A DNA stretch of 64,000 nt from Schlesneria paludicola DSM 18645 (GCF_000255655.1 NZ_JH636435.1:684209-748208), one strand, 5' to 3'; shown: positions 19,361-30,623, counted from the first letter of the stretch. Numbers and translations are program-made. Notes: generated by a model not told the origin, from the letters alone.

Positions 19361-19396
19361 CTTTTCCCCTCGTCCCCGGTGGAGCGAGGGAAAAAG
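19361..19396. repeat. 12-bp inverted repeat downstream of purB
   Basis: CTTTTCCCCTCG (19361-19372) pairs with CGAGGGAAAAAG (19385-19396) with one mismatch and a 12-nt loop. It lies 22 bp past the purB stop on the minus strand. It could serve as a weak terminator, but there is no T-run after the stem and it may equally be a dispersed repeat. Confidence 0.55.
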
Positions 19397-19417
19397 CGTT
19401 GCCAATCGATCACATCG

Positions 19418-20848
19418 TCATACGTGAAGGTCTTCGCCGGGGCGTTTCAAGTCTTCAGCGTAGCGTTGACGAATCGGTTCAATCACGTCTTCGACAAATC
19501 GATCGACTTGTTCCGGTGCCCGTCCGACGAACCGCGACGAGTCCAATGCACCGCTCAAATCGACATTGGCAAATCCCGTCTCGCCTTTCAGCCGTTCAAT
19601 CAGATCGTTCGAGCCACCATGCTCTTTGACTTGCCTGCCCGCCTCCTGGCTGTGCACCCGAATCAGTTCGTGAAGTTCCTGACGATCACCGCCAGCCCGA
19701 ACTCCGGCCATCAAAATCTCTTCCGTGGCCATGAACGGCAGTTCTTCATCCAGATGTTTGGCGATCACCTTGGGATAAACGACCAGCCCATCAACCACGT
19801 TGCGGTAAAGAATCAGAATGGCGTCCGAGGCGAGAAACGCTTGAGGAATCGTCAAACGGCGATTGGCGCTATCGTCGAGCGTTCGTTCCATCCACTGTGT
19901 CGCCGTCGTCTGTGCCGCCGAGGATGTCAGGCTCATCACAAATCGAGCCAGTCCGCACATGCGTTCCGACCGCATCGGATTCCGCTTGTAGGCCATCGCT
20001 GACGAGCCAATCTGGTGCTTTTCGAACGGTTCTTCGATCTCTTTGCGGCTCTGCAAAATCCGCAAATCGCTTCCCGCTTTATGCGCCGACTGGGCAACCC
20101 CGCCCAGGGTGTCGATGACCTGTGAGTCAACTTTTCGAGAATAGGTTTGCCCCGTCACCGCGTAGGCAGAATCAAAGCCCATCTTCTCACAGACAATCCG
20201 GTCAAGTTGCTCGACCTTGGCGTGATCGCCGTCGAACAGTGTCAAAAAGGTCGCCTGCGTTCCCGTGGTTCCTTTCACACCTCGCATTTTCAAACTTGCG
20301 ATGCGATGTTCGAGTTCTTCCAGATCGAGAACAAGATCATAACACCACAGAGTGGCGCGCTTGCCTACGGTGACCGGCTGCGCGGGCTGCAGGTGTGTGA
20401 ATCCCAGGCAGGGCAGGGCCCGATAACTTGATGCAAACGCCGCCAGTCGATCAATGGTCGCGACGAGCTTCGAGCGCAATAGCTCAAGCGCGCGACGCAT
20501 CAGGATCAAGTCCGTGTTGTCGGTCACGAAGCAACTGGTCGCGCCCAAATGAATGATCGGTTTCGCGGCGGGGCACAGGTCGCCATAAGCGTGGACATGT
20601 GCCATGACGTCGTGACGTAGCCGCTTCTCATGTGAAGCGGCCGCTTCGAAGTCGATATCGTCGACATGGGCTTTCAACTCGTTGATCTGCGAGGGAGAAA
20701 TCTCCAATCCCAGTTCTTGCTCCGATTCGGCGAGTGCGACCCACAGCTTGCGCCAAGTCGAATGTTTCGTCTGGGGCGACCAGAGCTGGCTCATCTCCGC
20801 CGAGGCATACCGACCAATCAACGGGTTGTCATAAACGTCGTAATTCAA
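19418..20848 (-). CDS. purB: Adenylosuccinate lyase
   Basis: The protein has 476 residues. It catalyses two fumarate-releasing steps in purine synthesis, from SAICAR to AICAR and from adenylosuccinate to AMP. Diagnostic blocks are [10 protein letters not shown] (102-111), [15 protein letters not shown] with His152, and the fumarase/lyase signature [17 protein letters not shown] near 281-297. The length and the opening [20 protein letters not shown] match the longer, eukaryote-like ADSL type and not the short Bacillus type. It stands alone, with no other pur gene nearby. Confidence 0.96.
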   Translation of the reverse strand: MNYDVYDNPLIGRYASAEMSQLWSPQTKHSTWRKLWVALAESEQELGLEISPSQINELKAHVDDIDFEAAASHEKRLRHDVMAHVHAYGDLCPAAKPIIHLGATSCFVTDNTDLILMRRALELLRSKLVATIDRLAAFASSYRALPCLGFTHLQPAQPVTVGKRATLWCYDLVLDLEELEHRIASLKMRGVKGTTGTQATFLTLFDGDHAKVEQLDRIVCEKMGFDSAYAVTGQTYSRKVDSQVIDTLGGVAQSAHKAGSDLRILQSRKEIEEPFEKHQIGSSAMAYKRNPMRSERMCGLARFVMSLTSSAAQTTATQWMERTLDDSANRRLTIPQAFLASDAILILYRNVVDGLVVYPKVIAKHLDEELPFMATEEILMAGVRAGGDRQELHELIRVHSQEAGRQVKEHGGSNDLIERLKGETGFANVDLSGALDSSRFVGRAPEQVDRFVEDVIEPIRQRYAEDLKRPGEDLHV

Positions 20849-21115
20849 AACTCATCACCCTTTGCATACATGGAAATTCACCGCGGGACAATTTTACCCC
20901 ATGGGTTCCAAAATGGGATCAGCCCGAGCGCCCAAACGCTCAGCAAGATCCAGCCTCATTGAAGACATCTTTCTGCGACCATTTCGATTCCGCGTCGCGA
21001 ATTGTATATGGTAACCTTCCAAGTTCCTCATGACCAAGGACACGCATGGGGGCGGACTTCGAATTCAAATTCGCTGATTCGATCGTCGTATAACCGAACA
21101 CTCTCGAGTCGTTTT

Positions 21116-22915
21116 ATGAAACTTCGCATGTTTTGGACGATCTGGTGCTTTACCTCGCTGGCCGTCGATGCGGCAGAACTGCAAGTCAGTTCGCCAACCG
21201 ACTACCAGATCGTGCAGCGCACAACGAAAGAGCAGGGCCCGCTTCCGATCATTGGTAAACTGAAGGGAAGCGATGAAGCCCCCTCTGCTCTGGAAGCTCG
21301 GCTGACCGTTAATGGAACGCCTGGCCAGTGGCAGACGGTGAATTGCCAGTTCGATGGACCAACCTTCCAAGGTCAACTCGACGTCCCCGCTGGCGGGTGG
21401 TACCGGATTGCCCTCCGAGCGAAGCAGGGAGCCTCGGTAACGGCAGAAATCGAGATCGCGCACGTTGGGGTCGGCGAAGTCTTCGTGGTCGCAGGGCAAT
21501 CAAACTCGGCCAACTACGGCGAGGAACGACAAAAACCGACGTCCGGCCGACTCGCCTCGTTCGACGGCGAACGCTGGCATCTCTCCGATGATCCGCAGCC
21601 GGGCGCGACGGGCACCGGCGGCAGCTTCATTCCTCCATTCGGTGACGCCATCGTCGCGCACTTTAACGTTCCTGTCGGTTTCGTCGCCTGTGGGATTGGT
21701 GCGACAAGCGTCCGCGAATGGCTTCCCCAGGGCACGATCCTCTCCAATCCGCCGACACTGGTGGGACGGGTACAGCAACGGTCCGACAACCGATGGGAAA
21801 GCCAAGGTGAGGCTTTCAAGATGCTGGTCAGTCGTATGAAACATTTCGGATTTCATGGTTTCCGGGCAGTCCTCTGGCATCAAGGCGAGAGTGACGCGAA
21901 CCAGAAAGATCCAACACGAACATTGGCTGGCCCCGTCTATCTCGAGAATTTGACGCTGCTCATTCAAGAGTCACGACGCGAGATTGGTTGGAAGGCCCCC
22001 TGGTTCGTCGCCCAGGCGACCTACCATATTCCGGGGGACGAAGCATCGGCCGAGATTCGTGACGCGCAACAGCAAGTCGCAGGGAACGGTGTTGCGCTCG
22101 CAGGGCCCGACACAGACGCAATCAAAGGATCATTTCGTGATTCCGGCGGTCAAGGTGTGCATTTCAGCGGCACGGGACTGCGCGAGCACGCGGCTCGTTG
22201 GGTCGACAAAGTCACCCCCTGGCTCGAGCGCCAATTGGCAACGCCCCCGATCGCTGATCCCCAAATTGGACGTTTATCAACTCGAAGAATTCTGTTCCTG
22301 GGGAACAGCCTTACGCTCCACGGGCCTGCTCCTCAGATTGGGTGGACCAGCAATTGGGGAATGGCGGCCAGCGCAAAAGAGAAAGATTTCGTCCACTTGC
22401 TGACCGCAGACATCGCCCGAATCGCGGACAAGCCGCCGCTGATCATGGTCAGAAATATCGGCGATTTTGAACGAACACACGATACGTTCGATGTGGCCAA
22501 GGCTTTCGCCGCTGAGCGAGAATTCAATGCCGACCTTGTAATCGTGGCCATCGGTGAAAATGTCCCAGAGCTCACAACCGATGAAACACGGGCGAAATTT
22601 TTGTCCGCCATGAGACGGTTGTTGAATGAATTGAAAGGTGACGGACATCCGACGATCTTCGTTCGCAGTAGCTTCTGGGCCAACCCCGTCAAAGACGAGA
22701 TCATGCGACGAGCCGCTGAAGACGCCAAACTTACGTTTGTCGAGATTTCAAAACTGGGCAGCGACCCAACCAATGCTGCGAGTTCTGAACGGAAATTTGA
22801 TCACGCGGGCGTTGCCGCCCATCCAGGAGACAAAGGGATGCGCGCGATTGCCGATGCGTTACTCGCCGCGATTCTGGCCAAGGCAGAATTTGCCGAGGTT
22901 CGCCCCAAAGACTGA
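21116..22915 (+). CDS. Sialate O-acetylesterase-like protein with two SGNH hydrolase domains
   Basis: I use the ATG at 21116 because it starts directly with a signal peptide (MKLRMFWTIWCFTSLAVDA). The product is 599 residues. The first domain is the DUF303/sialate O-acetylesterase type, with EVFVVAGQSNSANYGE (nucleophile Ser129) and AVLWHQGESDAN. From about residue 390 a second SGNH-like domain starts with ILFLGNSLTLHGP (Ser398), followed by IVAIGENVPEL and a C-terminal HPGDKGM block supplying the His. It likely removes acetyl esters from sugars or polysaccharides outside the cytoplasm. Confidence 0.85.
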   Translation: MKLRMFWTIWCFTSLAVDAAELQVSSPTDYQIVQRTTKEQGPLPIIGKLKGSDEAPSALEARLTVNGTPGQWQTVNCQFDGPTFQGQLDVPAGGWYRIALRAKQGASVTAEIEIAHVGVGEVFVVAGQSNSANYGEERQKPTSGRLASFDGERWHLSDDPQPGATGTGGSFIPPFGDAIVAHFNVPVGFVACGIGATSVREWLPQGTILSNPPTLVGRVQQRSDNRWESQGEAFKMLVSRMKHFGFHGFRAVLWHQGESDANQKDPTRTLAGPVYLENLTLLIQESRREIGWKAPWFVAQATYHIPGDEASAEIRDAQQQVAGNGVALAGPDTDAIKGSFRDSGGQGVHFSGTGLREHAARWVDKVTPWLERQLATPPIADPQIGRLSTRRILFLGNSLTLHGPAPQIGWTSNWGMAASAKEKDFVHLLTADIARIADKPPLIMVRNIGDFERTHDTFDVAKAFAAEREFNADLVIVAIGENVPELTTDETRAKFLSAMRRLLNELKGDGHPTIFVRSSFWANPVKDEIMRRAAEDAKLTFVEISKLGSDPTNAASSERKFDHAGVAAHPGDKGMRAIADALLAAILAKAEFAEVRPKD

Positions 22916-23212
22916 CGTTCGCGAGCGCGCAGAAGTTACAGGACGATTGGACGAGGTGTCCATTTGCGAGAACCGTGGCAAATCACCTCCTTGGACTTGT
23001 GAAAGTCGTTCAGGAACAAAAGAATTGCCCCGTCGACACCTTTCGTGATCATGACATTCATTCAGGCGACACGCTCAAGAGCGGCTCAATGAACGTGTCA
23101 CATGCATGAACGTCTCAACGTTTCTTCCACGACACGGTGTTGCCTTCCTGCTTAAAACGATGAACTTGCGGCGGCCTTTGCAGGGCGACCGTTCCACTCA
23201 ATGAGATCGACA

Positions 23213-24175
23213 ATGTCGCGCACCTATGATTGTCTCTGCGCCGGAATCATCGTGGCGGACACGATTTGTCAGCCACTTCCCAGCATGCCACCGTCTGGGG
23301 CGCTGGTGAAAACGGACAAAATCGAGTTTTCGATCGGGGGATGTCCAGCGAATCTGGCCGTCGATCTCGTTCGGCTGGGAATGAACGTCGCCCTGTCCGG
23401 TCGCGTCGGTCAAGACCTGTTCGGCCGCGAAGTGCGCGATCTGCTGACCGCAGCGGGCGTCGATACCAGTCGATTGGAAATGAGCACGACGGCGGTGACC
23501 AGCAGCACATTCGTGCTGAACGTCAAAGGCGAAGATCGTCGATTCATCCACTGCGTTGGCGCGAACGGTGAATACGACGGCAGCGAATTGACGGAGGCCT
23601 CGATTCGCAGTGCAAAGTCACTGTTCGTCGGCGGGTTTTGTCTGATCGAGTCATTGACTCCAGAACGCGTCATTCGTTTGTTCCGAATCGCACGCGACGC
23701 AGGGGTCGTCACGGTCCTGAACGTCGTGATCTCGGAAACGACCGATACCATGGCCTGGTTGAATCCTGTCCTGCCTTGGACCGATATTTTTATCTGCAAT
23801 AACGACGAAGCACATCGCATCACGCAAAAGTCGGTTCCGCTCGAGCAAGCACTTGCACTTCAGAAACTCGGAGCGAAGACCGCCATCGTGACGCAGGGCG
23901 AACGTGGCGCAGTGCTAATCGGCCCAGACGGCGTCCAACTTCGGTCAGGCGTTTACCCAGTTGAACCGGTCGACTCCACCGGCACAGGCGACGCCTTCGC
24001 GGCCGGGTACCTCTACGGAGTCCTACGCGGCGAAAGTTACGCGTCCTGCTTGAAACTCGGCACCGCACTCGGCGCAAGTTGTGTACGTTCGGTCGGCGCC
24101 ACCACTGGCGTCTTCAATGCAGCCGAACTGGCCGATTTTGTAGGCTCGCACACGCTGTCCATCGAACAGATCTAG
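23213..24175 (+). CDS. PfkB-family carbohydrate/nucleoside kinase
   Basis: The product is 320 residues from the ATG at 23213; an in-frame ATG at 23201 would add four residues. The N-terminal ribokinase-type motif is FSIGGCPANLAVDLVRLG, near 39-56. The C-terminal signature is DSTGTGDAFAAGYLYG, with catalytic Asp260 and the GTGD anion hole. A QGERGAVLIG block forms the nucleotide site. The family phosphorylates sugars or nucleosides with ATP; the specific substrate is not evident. No sugar-catabolic genes flank it. Confidence 0.92.
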   Translation: MSRTYDCLCAGIIVADTICQPLPSMPPSGALVKTDKIEFSIGGCPANLAVDLVRLGMNVALSGRVGQDLFGREVRDLLTAAGVDTSRLEMSTTAVTSSTFVLNVKGEDRRFIHCVGANGEYDGSELTEASIRSAKSLFVGGFCLIESLTPERVIRLFRIARDAGVVTVLNVVISETTDTMAWLNPVLPWTDIFICNNDEAHRITQKSVPLEQALALQKLGAKTAIVTQGERGAVLIGPDGVQLRSGVYPVEPVDSTGTGDAFAAGYLYGVLRGESYASCLKLGTALGASCVRSVGATTGVFNAAELADFVGSHTLSIEQI

Positions 24176-24371
24176 CGGCATCTCAGGAAATGGAGCCCGG
24201 TACCGTTAGATGCTCCCTGGCCGGCCTCTAAAGACGTTGAGACCTTCAACCGACGATGTCTCGCAGAAATTCGCTCGATCTCAGACACATCGTCTGTTAA
24301 AGTTTCCGATCAGTGAATTGTCGAACTCGACACGATTCGATCGGTCTCACACAACTTTTCGCAGGCATGCT

Positions 24372-26864
24372 ATGCGCAGATTTGCCCTGGAAATGCGGCC
24401 GTTGATGCTGATACTGCTGCTACTCAGCGGCTGCACAGAGAAAAAGGCCGCCGAGTCTCTCAAGCCGGACGACCATGTCGTCGATCAACAACGTCGATCT
24501 GAGGCCCACGTCGAAAAAGCACCCACTCCATCCTCGAACGGTGCACCCCAGAACGAGACGAAAAACGTCGTCCCCGACATCGCAGCGCCCCCAGACGGGA
24601 CGGACAAGTCCTACGCAACAGTGGGTTCGCCGGCATTGGCGGTGACCACGGCGGACAGGTTGACGGCAGAATCGCCGAATTCCACGCGGAAATCCGCCTC
24701 ATCACCTCGTCCCTTCGATGAGGTGGCGTGGCTGCCGGATGCGCTGGTCGGCTTGATCGTGATCCATCCACAACAGTTCTTCAATTCGCCGCTCGGCCAA
24801 CTGCTCAGCGAGTTCGCCATCGACAAACAGCCTTCGCGTTGGACCATCACGTTTCAAAAAGCGAATCTTCAGCTAGCCATGATTGAACGGATTACCGTCG
24901 CCCTGGACCAACCGTTTGTGAATTCGATGGCCAAAGAGCTTGGGGTGAGGGTCCCCGACATTCAGCAGGAACGACCACGTCCCCGCGCACAACTGATGGC
25001 GATGAAGGCCATCGGGCTCGGGTTTCATAACTATCACGACGTCTTCTCGAAGTTCCCTCGGGCCGACGGAGACGGGGATGGAAAAAGAACGGGCTTGAGT
25101 TGGCGCGTGCACATCCTTCCCTTTGTCGAGCAGGCCGCCCTTTACGATGAATTTCATCTCGATGAGGCCTGGGACAGCGATCACAATCGAACACTGATCG
25201 CCAAGATGCCAGACATCTTCAAATCACCGGACGTGAAAGATCGAGGGAAGACCTCATTCCATGTCTTCACAGGCGAGAAGACTCCGTTCTACGGTAACGA
25301 AGGCTATTCACTTGGCAAAATGACCGATGGGACGTCGAACACGATTCTCGTCGCGCTGGCAGGTGCTGACACCGCGGAAATCTGGACCAAGCCTGGCGGT
25401 CTCGAAGTCGATCTAACGGCCCCGAAGAAATGCCTGGGAACTCTCGCAGGGGGGACGTTTCTGGCACTCAAAGCCGACGGCGCCGTTTTTAACGTGCCGT
25501 CGACGACAGATGATTTGACACTGTCGCGAATGATCCAGCCGGCCGATGGCTCATCACTCGATGTCGAGCAAGTACGCGGCGAAAACCCAAGCTCGACGCC
25601 GCCCACATTGATCATCAGACTGTCGTCCGTTGCGAATCAGGCAGAGATTGTCAGCGGACTTCTGTCGCAGCCGTCCACGCTTATGTTTGAAGAACAAACG
25701 ATCCATCACAATGATCGGCTCGCAGTCTGGTTCCCTCAGGATCAAACAATCGCCTTGGGAACAATCGAATCGGTGAAATCGATGATCTCGGCATCTCGCA
25801 GCCAGTCTCGCCCGACACCTTTCATCGAGAAACTTCGACTCGACTCAGATCTGACCGCGGTGATCGATTTAGAATCGCAATCAACGTTCGTCCGTGAAAT
25901 CGCGAAGTTGAACCCGATGCTTGGGGTGATCAACAATATTGACAAGATCGCCATCCATGTCGCGATGAGCCTTGAAAATTCACAACCACTCTTCGACATG
26001 GATTTGAAAGCCCATGATGCACAGATGGCGATGGGACTATCGGCAATGATGGACCTCGGGCTGAATCAACTGCGGCAAACGTACGAGAAACATCCGCTTC
26101 CTCCAACCGCCAACGAGAGCGATCAGGAAATGCGGTCGCTGATCAATCGATTGCTGGCTTCAACAAACATCGTCCTCGACGAGAGTCAAATTCAGGTTCG
26201 TGCCACCGCTCCCGAAGGATTGGATCGGCTTCCCTTGTTACTTCGATCGACGCTGGCAGCCGGAATTGAAGCCAGCAGGGGCAGTGAGCAGAAGCTGGCA
26301 CTCCGACAGCTGGGTATCGCTTTTCACAACTTTCACAGCGCGCACAATTTCTTTCCGGGAGCGGGCAGAGGCCATCCCAACCGCCCCGTCGGACTCAGTT
26401 GGCGAGTACACCTGCTGCCCTACCTTGATCAAGCCGGCCTTTACAACGAATTCAAACTGGACGAACCGTGGGACAGCGAGCACAACAAGAAATTGATCAA
26501 CAAAATGCCGATGATCTATCGCAGCCCGGGGGTCGATGATCCCGGTAAGACATCACTTCACGTTTTTGTCGGGCCTCAAACGGCATTTGCCGACGACAAG
26601 ACCCCGAAGGTCGTGGACATATCAGACGGTACATCCAATACCATTTTGGTGGTCCAAGCGGGCTCTGATACCGCAGAAGTCTGGACGAAGCCCGGCGGTT
26701 TGATCTTCGACCCAGATAATCCCGCCCGTCCGCTGGGTGATGTGGTGAAGGACAGTTTCATTGCCCTGTTCTTCAGCGGCGATGTCAAACAGATCGAAAA
26801 AGACGTCAAGCCCGAAAAACTGCGGCGAATGATCCTGCACAACGACGGCAATCCACTGGAATAA
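24372..26864 (+). CDS. Lipoprotein with two DUF1559-like units
   Basis: I use the ATG at 24372 because it yields a lipoprotein signal, MRRFALEMRPLMLILLLLSG then Cys21 in the lipobox LLSGC. The product is 830 residues. After a low-complexity linker come two similar DUF1559-like units. Unit one is MKAIGLGFHNYHDVFSKFPR, LSWRVHILPFVEQAALYDEF, MTDGTSNTILVALAGADTAE. Unit two is RQLGIAFHNFHSAHNFFPGA, LSWRVHLLPYLDQAGLYNEF, ISDGTSNTILVVQAGSDTAE. DUF1559 usually follows a pilin-like N-terminus; here the units sit on a lipid anchor. The function is unknown. Confidence 0.85.
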   Translation: MRRFALEMRPLMLILLLLSGCTEKKAAESLKPDDHVVDQQRRSEAHVEKAPTPSSNGAPQNETKNVVPDIAAPPDGTDKSYATVGSPALAVTTADRLTAESPNSTRKSASSPRPFDEVAWLPDALVGLIVIHPQQFFNSPLGQLLSEFAIDKQPSRWTITFQKANLQLAMIERITVALDQPFVNSMAKELGVRVPDIQQERPRPRAQLMAMKAIGLGFHNYHDVFSKFPRADGDGDGKRTGLSWRVHILPFVEQAALYDEFHLDEAWDSDHNRTLIAKMPDIFKSPDVKDRGKTSFHVFTGEKTPFYGNEGYSLGKMTDGTSNTILVALAGADTAEIWTKPGGLEVDLTAPKKCLGTLAGGTFLALKADGAVFNVPSTTDDLTLSRMIQPADGSSLDVEQVRGENPSSTPPTLIIRLSSVANQAEIVSGLLSQPSTLMFEEQTIHHNDRLAVWFPQDQTIALGTIESVKSMISASRSQSRPTPFIEKLRLDSDLTAVIDLESQSTFVREIAKLNPMLGVINNIDKIAIHVAMSLENSQPLFDMDLKAHDAQMAMGLSAMMDLGLNQLRQTYEKHPLPPTANESDQEMRSLINRLLASTNIVLDESQIQVRATAPEGLDRLPLLLRSTLAAGIEASRGSEQKLALRQLGIAFHNFHSAHNFFPGAGRGHPNRPVGLSWRVHLLPYLDQAGLYNEFKLDEPWDSEHNKKLINKMPMIYRSPGVDDPGKTSLHVFVGPQTAFADDKTPKVVDISDGTSNTILVVQAGSDTAEVWTKPGGLIFDPDNPARPLGDVVKDSFIALFFSGDVKQIEKDVKPEKLRRMILHNDGNPLE

Positions 26865-26936
26865 CATTCCATCCGCGCCCAACCGCCATCAATGGTCTAT
26901 CGATTGAATCCGACGCAGTTGGCGCCGCCAACCTCA

Positions 26937-27866
26937 TTACGGAACGGGGTTGTTCCTGCGAGTTGGTATGGACTTGTAAAGCTGAAGTAGCATCAGCAGG
27001 ACCACAAACCCCACACATCCGACCGTCGCCAGCACCAGCACACTCAGCCAATCACTGAAAATCAGGCGCGTTTGTTGCCAGAGCGTGCTCCATGTCAACA
27101 GGACAAGGACCGCTGCGATACTGAGCCATGGGCCGTAGGGCAAATAGGTCTTGCCAGAAATCATCCGAATGATGACCCCCGCAATCAAACCGGTCAGTGG
27201 TGCGATCAGAAAGACGAGCGTGACGGCCTGCCATCCCAGAAAACTGCCGATCATTGCCATCAGAGTGACATCGCCCAACCCCATCGCTTCTTGTCCCAGG
27301 ACCAGTGAACTGATTTGACGCGCAATCCAGGTGATGCCCGCCCCCGTGATCAATCCGGCGAGGCTCCAGGCAAGAGCGTGCCACACACGGTGACTGTCAT
27401 ACCAGGCGGGGATATACGGCCCTTGAATCTGGGGAATGGCGAGAGACCAGTCGACCCACAAATGGCTGATCTGCGCTTCTCCGATCAGACAAGCTCCGAT
27501 CACACCAAGTAATGAGCCGGGAACGGTGATCGCGTCAGGAATGGTGTACGAGTCAAAATCAATCGCCGTCGCGACAATCAAGAAACAGATGAGCGTCAGA
27601 TGATAGGCCAGACGCCAGTGACGCCCTGTCCAGGACGGCTGCACTTCAGGAGTCTCCAAACACCCGTTGGCGACGGATGCCCAGTGAAACACTCCGCAGA
27701 GAATTGCGGTCACGATCAGCACCGCCGCCCCGCGTCTCCAACGAAAGGACGGGCTTGATGCAGGCAACTCAAGCAACCGCCGCTCGCGCCGACTCAGCCA
27801 TTCGACGAAGATCGCCAAACCAGTGCCCACAAAACAGGCATAAACTGCGGTCATCAGCGGAGACAA
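26937..27866 (-). CDS. A24-family prepilin peptidase-like membrane protease
   Basis: The protein has 309 residues with about seven hydrophobic helices. The two aspartates of GxGD aspartyl proteases are visible: Asp103 in ATAIDFDSYTIPD and Asp199 in GLGDVTLMAMIG. The N-terminal CxxC-containing methyltransferase domain of classical PilD is not evident. The enzyme should cleave prepilin-like leaders at the inner membrane; the many DUF1559 proteins of planctomycetes have such N-termini and are candidate substrates. It is convergent with the two-unit DUF1559 lipoprotein gene. Confidence 0.88.
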   Translation of the reverse strand: MSPLMTAVYACFVGTGLAIFVEWLSRRERRLLELPASSPSFRWRRGAAVLIVTAILCGVFHWASVANGCLETPEVQPSWTGRHWRLAYHLTLICFLIVATAIDFDSYTIPDAITVPGSLLGVIGACLIGEAQISHLWVDWSLAIPQIQGPYIPAWYDSHRVWHALAWSLAGLITGAGITWIARQISSLVLGQEAMGLGDVTLMAMIGSFLGWQAVTLVFLIAPLTGLIAGVIIRMISGKTYLPYGPWLSIAAVLVLLTWSTLWQQTRLIFSDWLSVLVLATVGCVGFVVLLMLLQLYKSIPTRRNNPVP

Positions 27867-27984
27867 CGTGACATTCCTGAAAGATAAGACCTGCCGAATT
27901 CCACATTTTTTTACCTATAAAACACGAATTCCTCGTCGAAATAGCGTGCTTCGGTCAACCGCAACCCGGCAATGCCGATCTTCG

Positions 27985-28000
27985 CGGCACGCAACTTGCC
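27985..28000 (+). promoter_or_regulatory. Sigma-54 (RpoN)-type -24/-12 promoter upstream of amt
   Basis: CGGCACGCAACTTGCC matches the RpoN consensus TGGCACG-N4-TTGCA/T at most positions. It has the diagnostic GG (27986-27987) and GC (27998-27999) separated by 10 nt. A transcript would start near 28011, about 100 nt before the amt start codon. This is read by eye; no RpoN gene or activator is in the window. Confidence 0.55.
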
Positions 28001-28115
28001 TTCGGGAAACAACGTTGTGTCATTCGATCTGAGAAACATTGAGATCTGAGTTTGATTTCGAATGGCATTGAATAACCAAGGTTAATTTCCTGGATTGCAT
28101 TTAAGGAGTTGCGTT

Positions 28116-29522
28116 GTGAGGCATGGGTACCGGATCGCTCTCGCGGTATTGTTTCTTTTTCTGGCAAATCTGGGAAGACTGCAGGCCGAAGAATCACCTG
28201 GAGAAACTCCTGACGCGGTCCCCGCCGCTGTCAACCAATTCAACTCGGGGGACATCGCCTGGATGCTAACATCATCGGCACTCGTGCTCATGATGACAGC
28301 ACCAGGATTGGCGTTGTTCTATGGTGGTCTAGTTCGTAAGAAAAACATTCTCGGCGTCATGATGCAGTGCATCACATTGATGGGGGTGATGTCCGTCATC
28401 TGGGCACTATATGGATACAGCCTTTGCTTCGGCGACTCCGTCGGAGGTCTGGGATTGATTGGTGACGGAAAATATTTACTCCTGAACGGCGTCATTCCTT
28501 ATTGGGACGAAGCGCTCAAAGTGGGAGTTCATCCAGCGTACACACCGACGCTGCCTCGTTCGATCCACATGGTGTTTCAAATGATGTTCTTCATCATTAC
28601 CCCCGCATTGATCTGTGGCGCCTTCGCCGAGCGAATGAAGTTCAGCTCGATGGTGCTGTTCTCGATTCTCTGGGGCACTTTCATTTACTGCCCCGTCGCA
28701 CACTGGGTCTGGTCCGACTTCGGCTGGTGTTCCGAATTCAATAAGACCGCCGCCTTCAAAGCCTATGACTTCGCTGGCGGAACCGTGGTGCATATCACAT
28801 CAGGAATCTCGGCACTGGTCTGTGCGGTTCTTCTGGGCAAACGCCTTGGTTTTGGGCATGAGCCGATGCCACCCCACAATCTGACATACACCTATATCGG
28901 CGCGACAATGCTGTGGGTGGGTTGGTTCGGCTTCAATGCGGGCAGTGCAGGGGCCGCAGATCTCCGTGCAGCGAACGCGTTCGTCACGACCCATATGGCC
29001 GCCGCTACCGGAACAATCGCCTGGGCACTGCTCGAATGGATCCTGCGTGGCAAGCCGAGTATCCTTGGTGCGTGCTCGGGTGCCGTCGCCGGATTGGTCT
29101 GTGTCACTCCCGCGAGCGGATCAGCCACTCCAATCGGGGGCCTGATTCTGGGCCTGTGTGCGGGGGTTGTCTGCTTCTATGCCTGCACCACTCTGAAGAA
29201 CAAGTTCAAGTACGATGACTCACTCGACGCGTTCGGCGTGCACGGTGTCGGCGGAACTCTTGGGGCCATTCTGACGGGCGTGTTTGCCACGCGGGCCGTC
29301 ATTCCCGGCGTGACCGAGCCGTGTGGATTGCTGGAAGGCAACCCCAATCAGGTGATCGCACAAGCCGTGGCGGCGGGTGCTGCAATGCTGCTGGCGGTCG
29401 TTGGAACCGCAATTCTGCTGAAAATTGTCGATGCCATCCTGGGCCTGCGAGTTGATCAAGCGGGCGAACTTCAAGGTCTCGACATCAATCAGCACGGTGA
29501 AGAAGGTTACATTTTCTATTGA
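28116..29522 (+). CDS. amt: Ammonium transporter
   Basis: I use the GTG at 28116 because TAAGGAG lies 7 nt upstream. The product is 468 residues with a signal peptide (ALAVLFLFLANLG) and about eleven membrane helices. Amt signatures are MMTAPGLALFYGGLVRKKN, FITPALICGAFAER and the pore-histidine region DAFGVHGVGGTLGAILTG. It conducts ammonium across the inner membrane and is normally gated by a P-II protein. Two P-II genes follow immediately and a sigma-54-like promoter precedes it, so nitrogen-limitation control is likely. Confidence 0.97.
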   Translation: MRHGYRIALAVLFLFLANLGRLQAEESPGETPDAVPAAVNQFNSGDIAWMLTSSALVLMMTAPGLALFYGGLVRKKNILGVMMQCITLMGVMSVIWALYGYSLCFGDSVGGLGLIGDGKYLLLNGVIPYWDEALKVGVHPAYTPTLPRSIHMVFQMMFFIITPALICGAFAERMKFSSMVLFSILWGTFIYCPVAHWVWSDFGWCSEFNKTAAFKAYDFAGGTVVHITSGISALVCAVLLGKRLGFGHEPMPPHNLTYTYIGATMLWVGWFGFNAGSAGAADLRAANAFVTTHMAAATGTIAWALLEWILRGKPSILGACSGAVAGLVCVTPASGSATPIGGLILGLCAGVVCFYACTTLKNKFKYDDSLDAFGVHGVGGTLGAILTGVFATRAVIPGVTEPCGLLEGNPNQVIAQAVAAGAAMLLAVVGTAILLKIVDAILGLRVDQAGELQGLDINQHGEEGYIFY

Positions 29523-29760
29523 TTCTTCAACGAGAATCCCACTGACGTGGCGGGATGTTCGAAGCATGGGCTATCGTCCCGCCACCATTCTGATCTTGCA
29601 CTTTCAGGAAAGAATGCTGTGATTCTCGACGATCAGTGATCGCGGAAACATCGGGCTTCCGTATGATTCAAATGGGTGAAACGAATCGCATCGGGCTCTA
29701 ATCGACGCATCCGTGAAACGCCCGAGGACGACATTGATCGAATCAAGACAAGCACTCTGA

Positions 29761-30623
<863 letters not shown>

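Larger units (their letters stand above)
18342..19417. other. Gene-poor ~1.1 kb region
   Basis: Between the convergent DUF1501 and purB genes I see no supportable gene. Open frames of up to about 150 codons exist on both strands, but none has a ribosome site, a recognisable domain or planctomycete-like codon use. The left part holds two copies of the CGTTACCAAGC palindrome family. The right end holds a longer CTTTTCCCCTCG inverted repeat. No tRNA, SRP RNA, tmRNA or RNase P signature was recognised. Confidence 0.6.
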
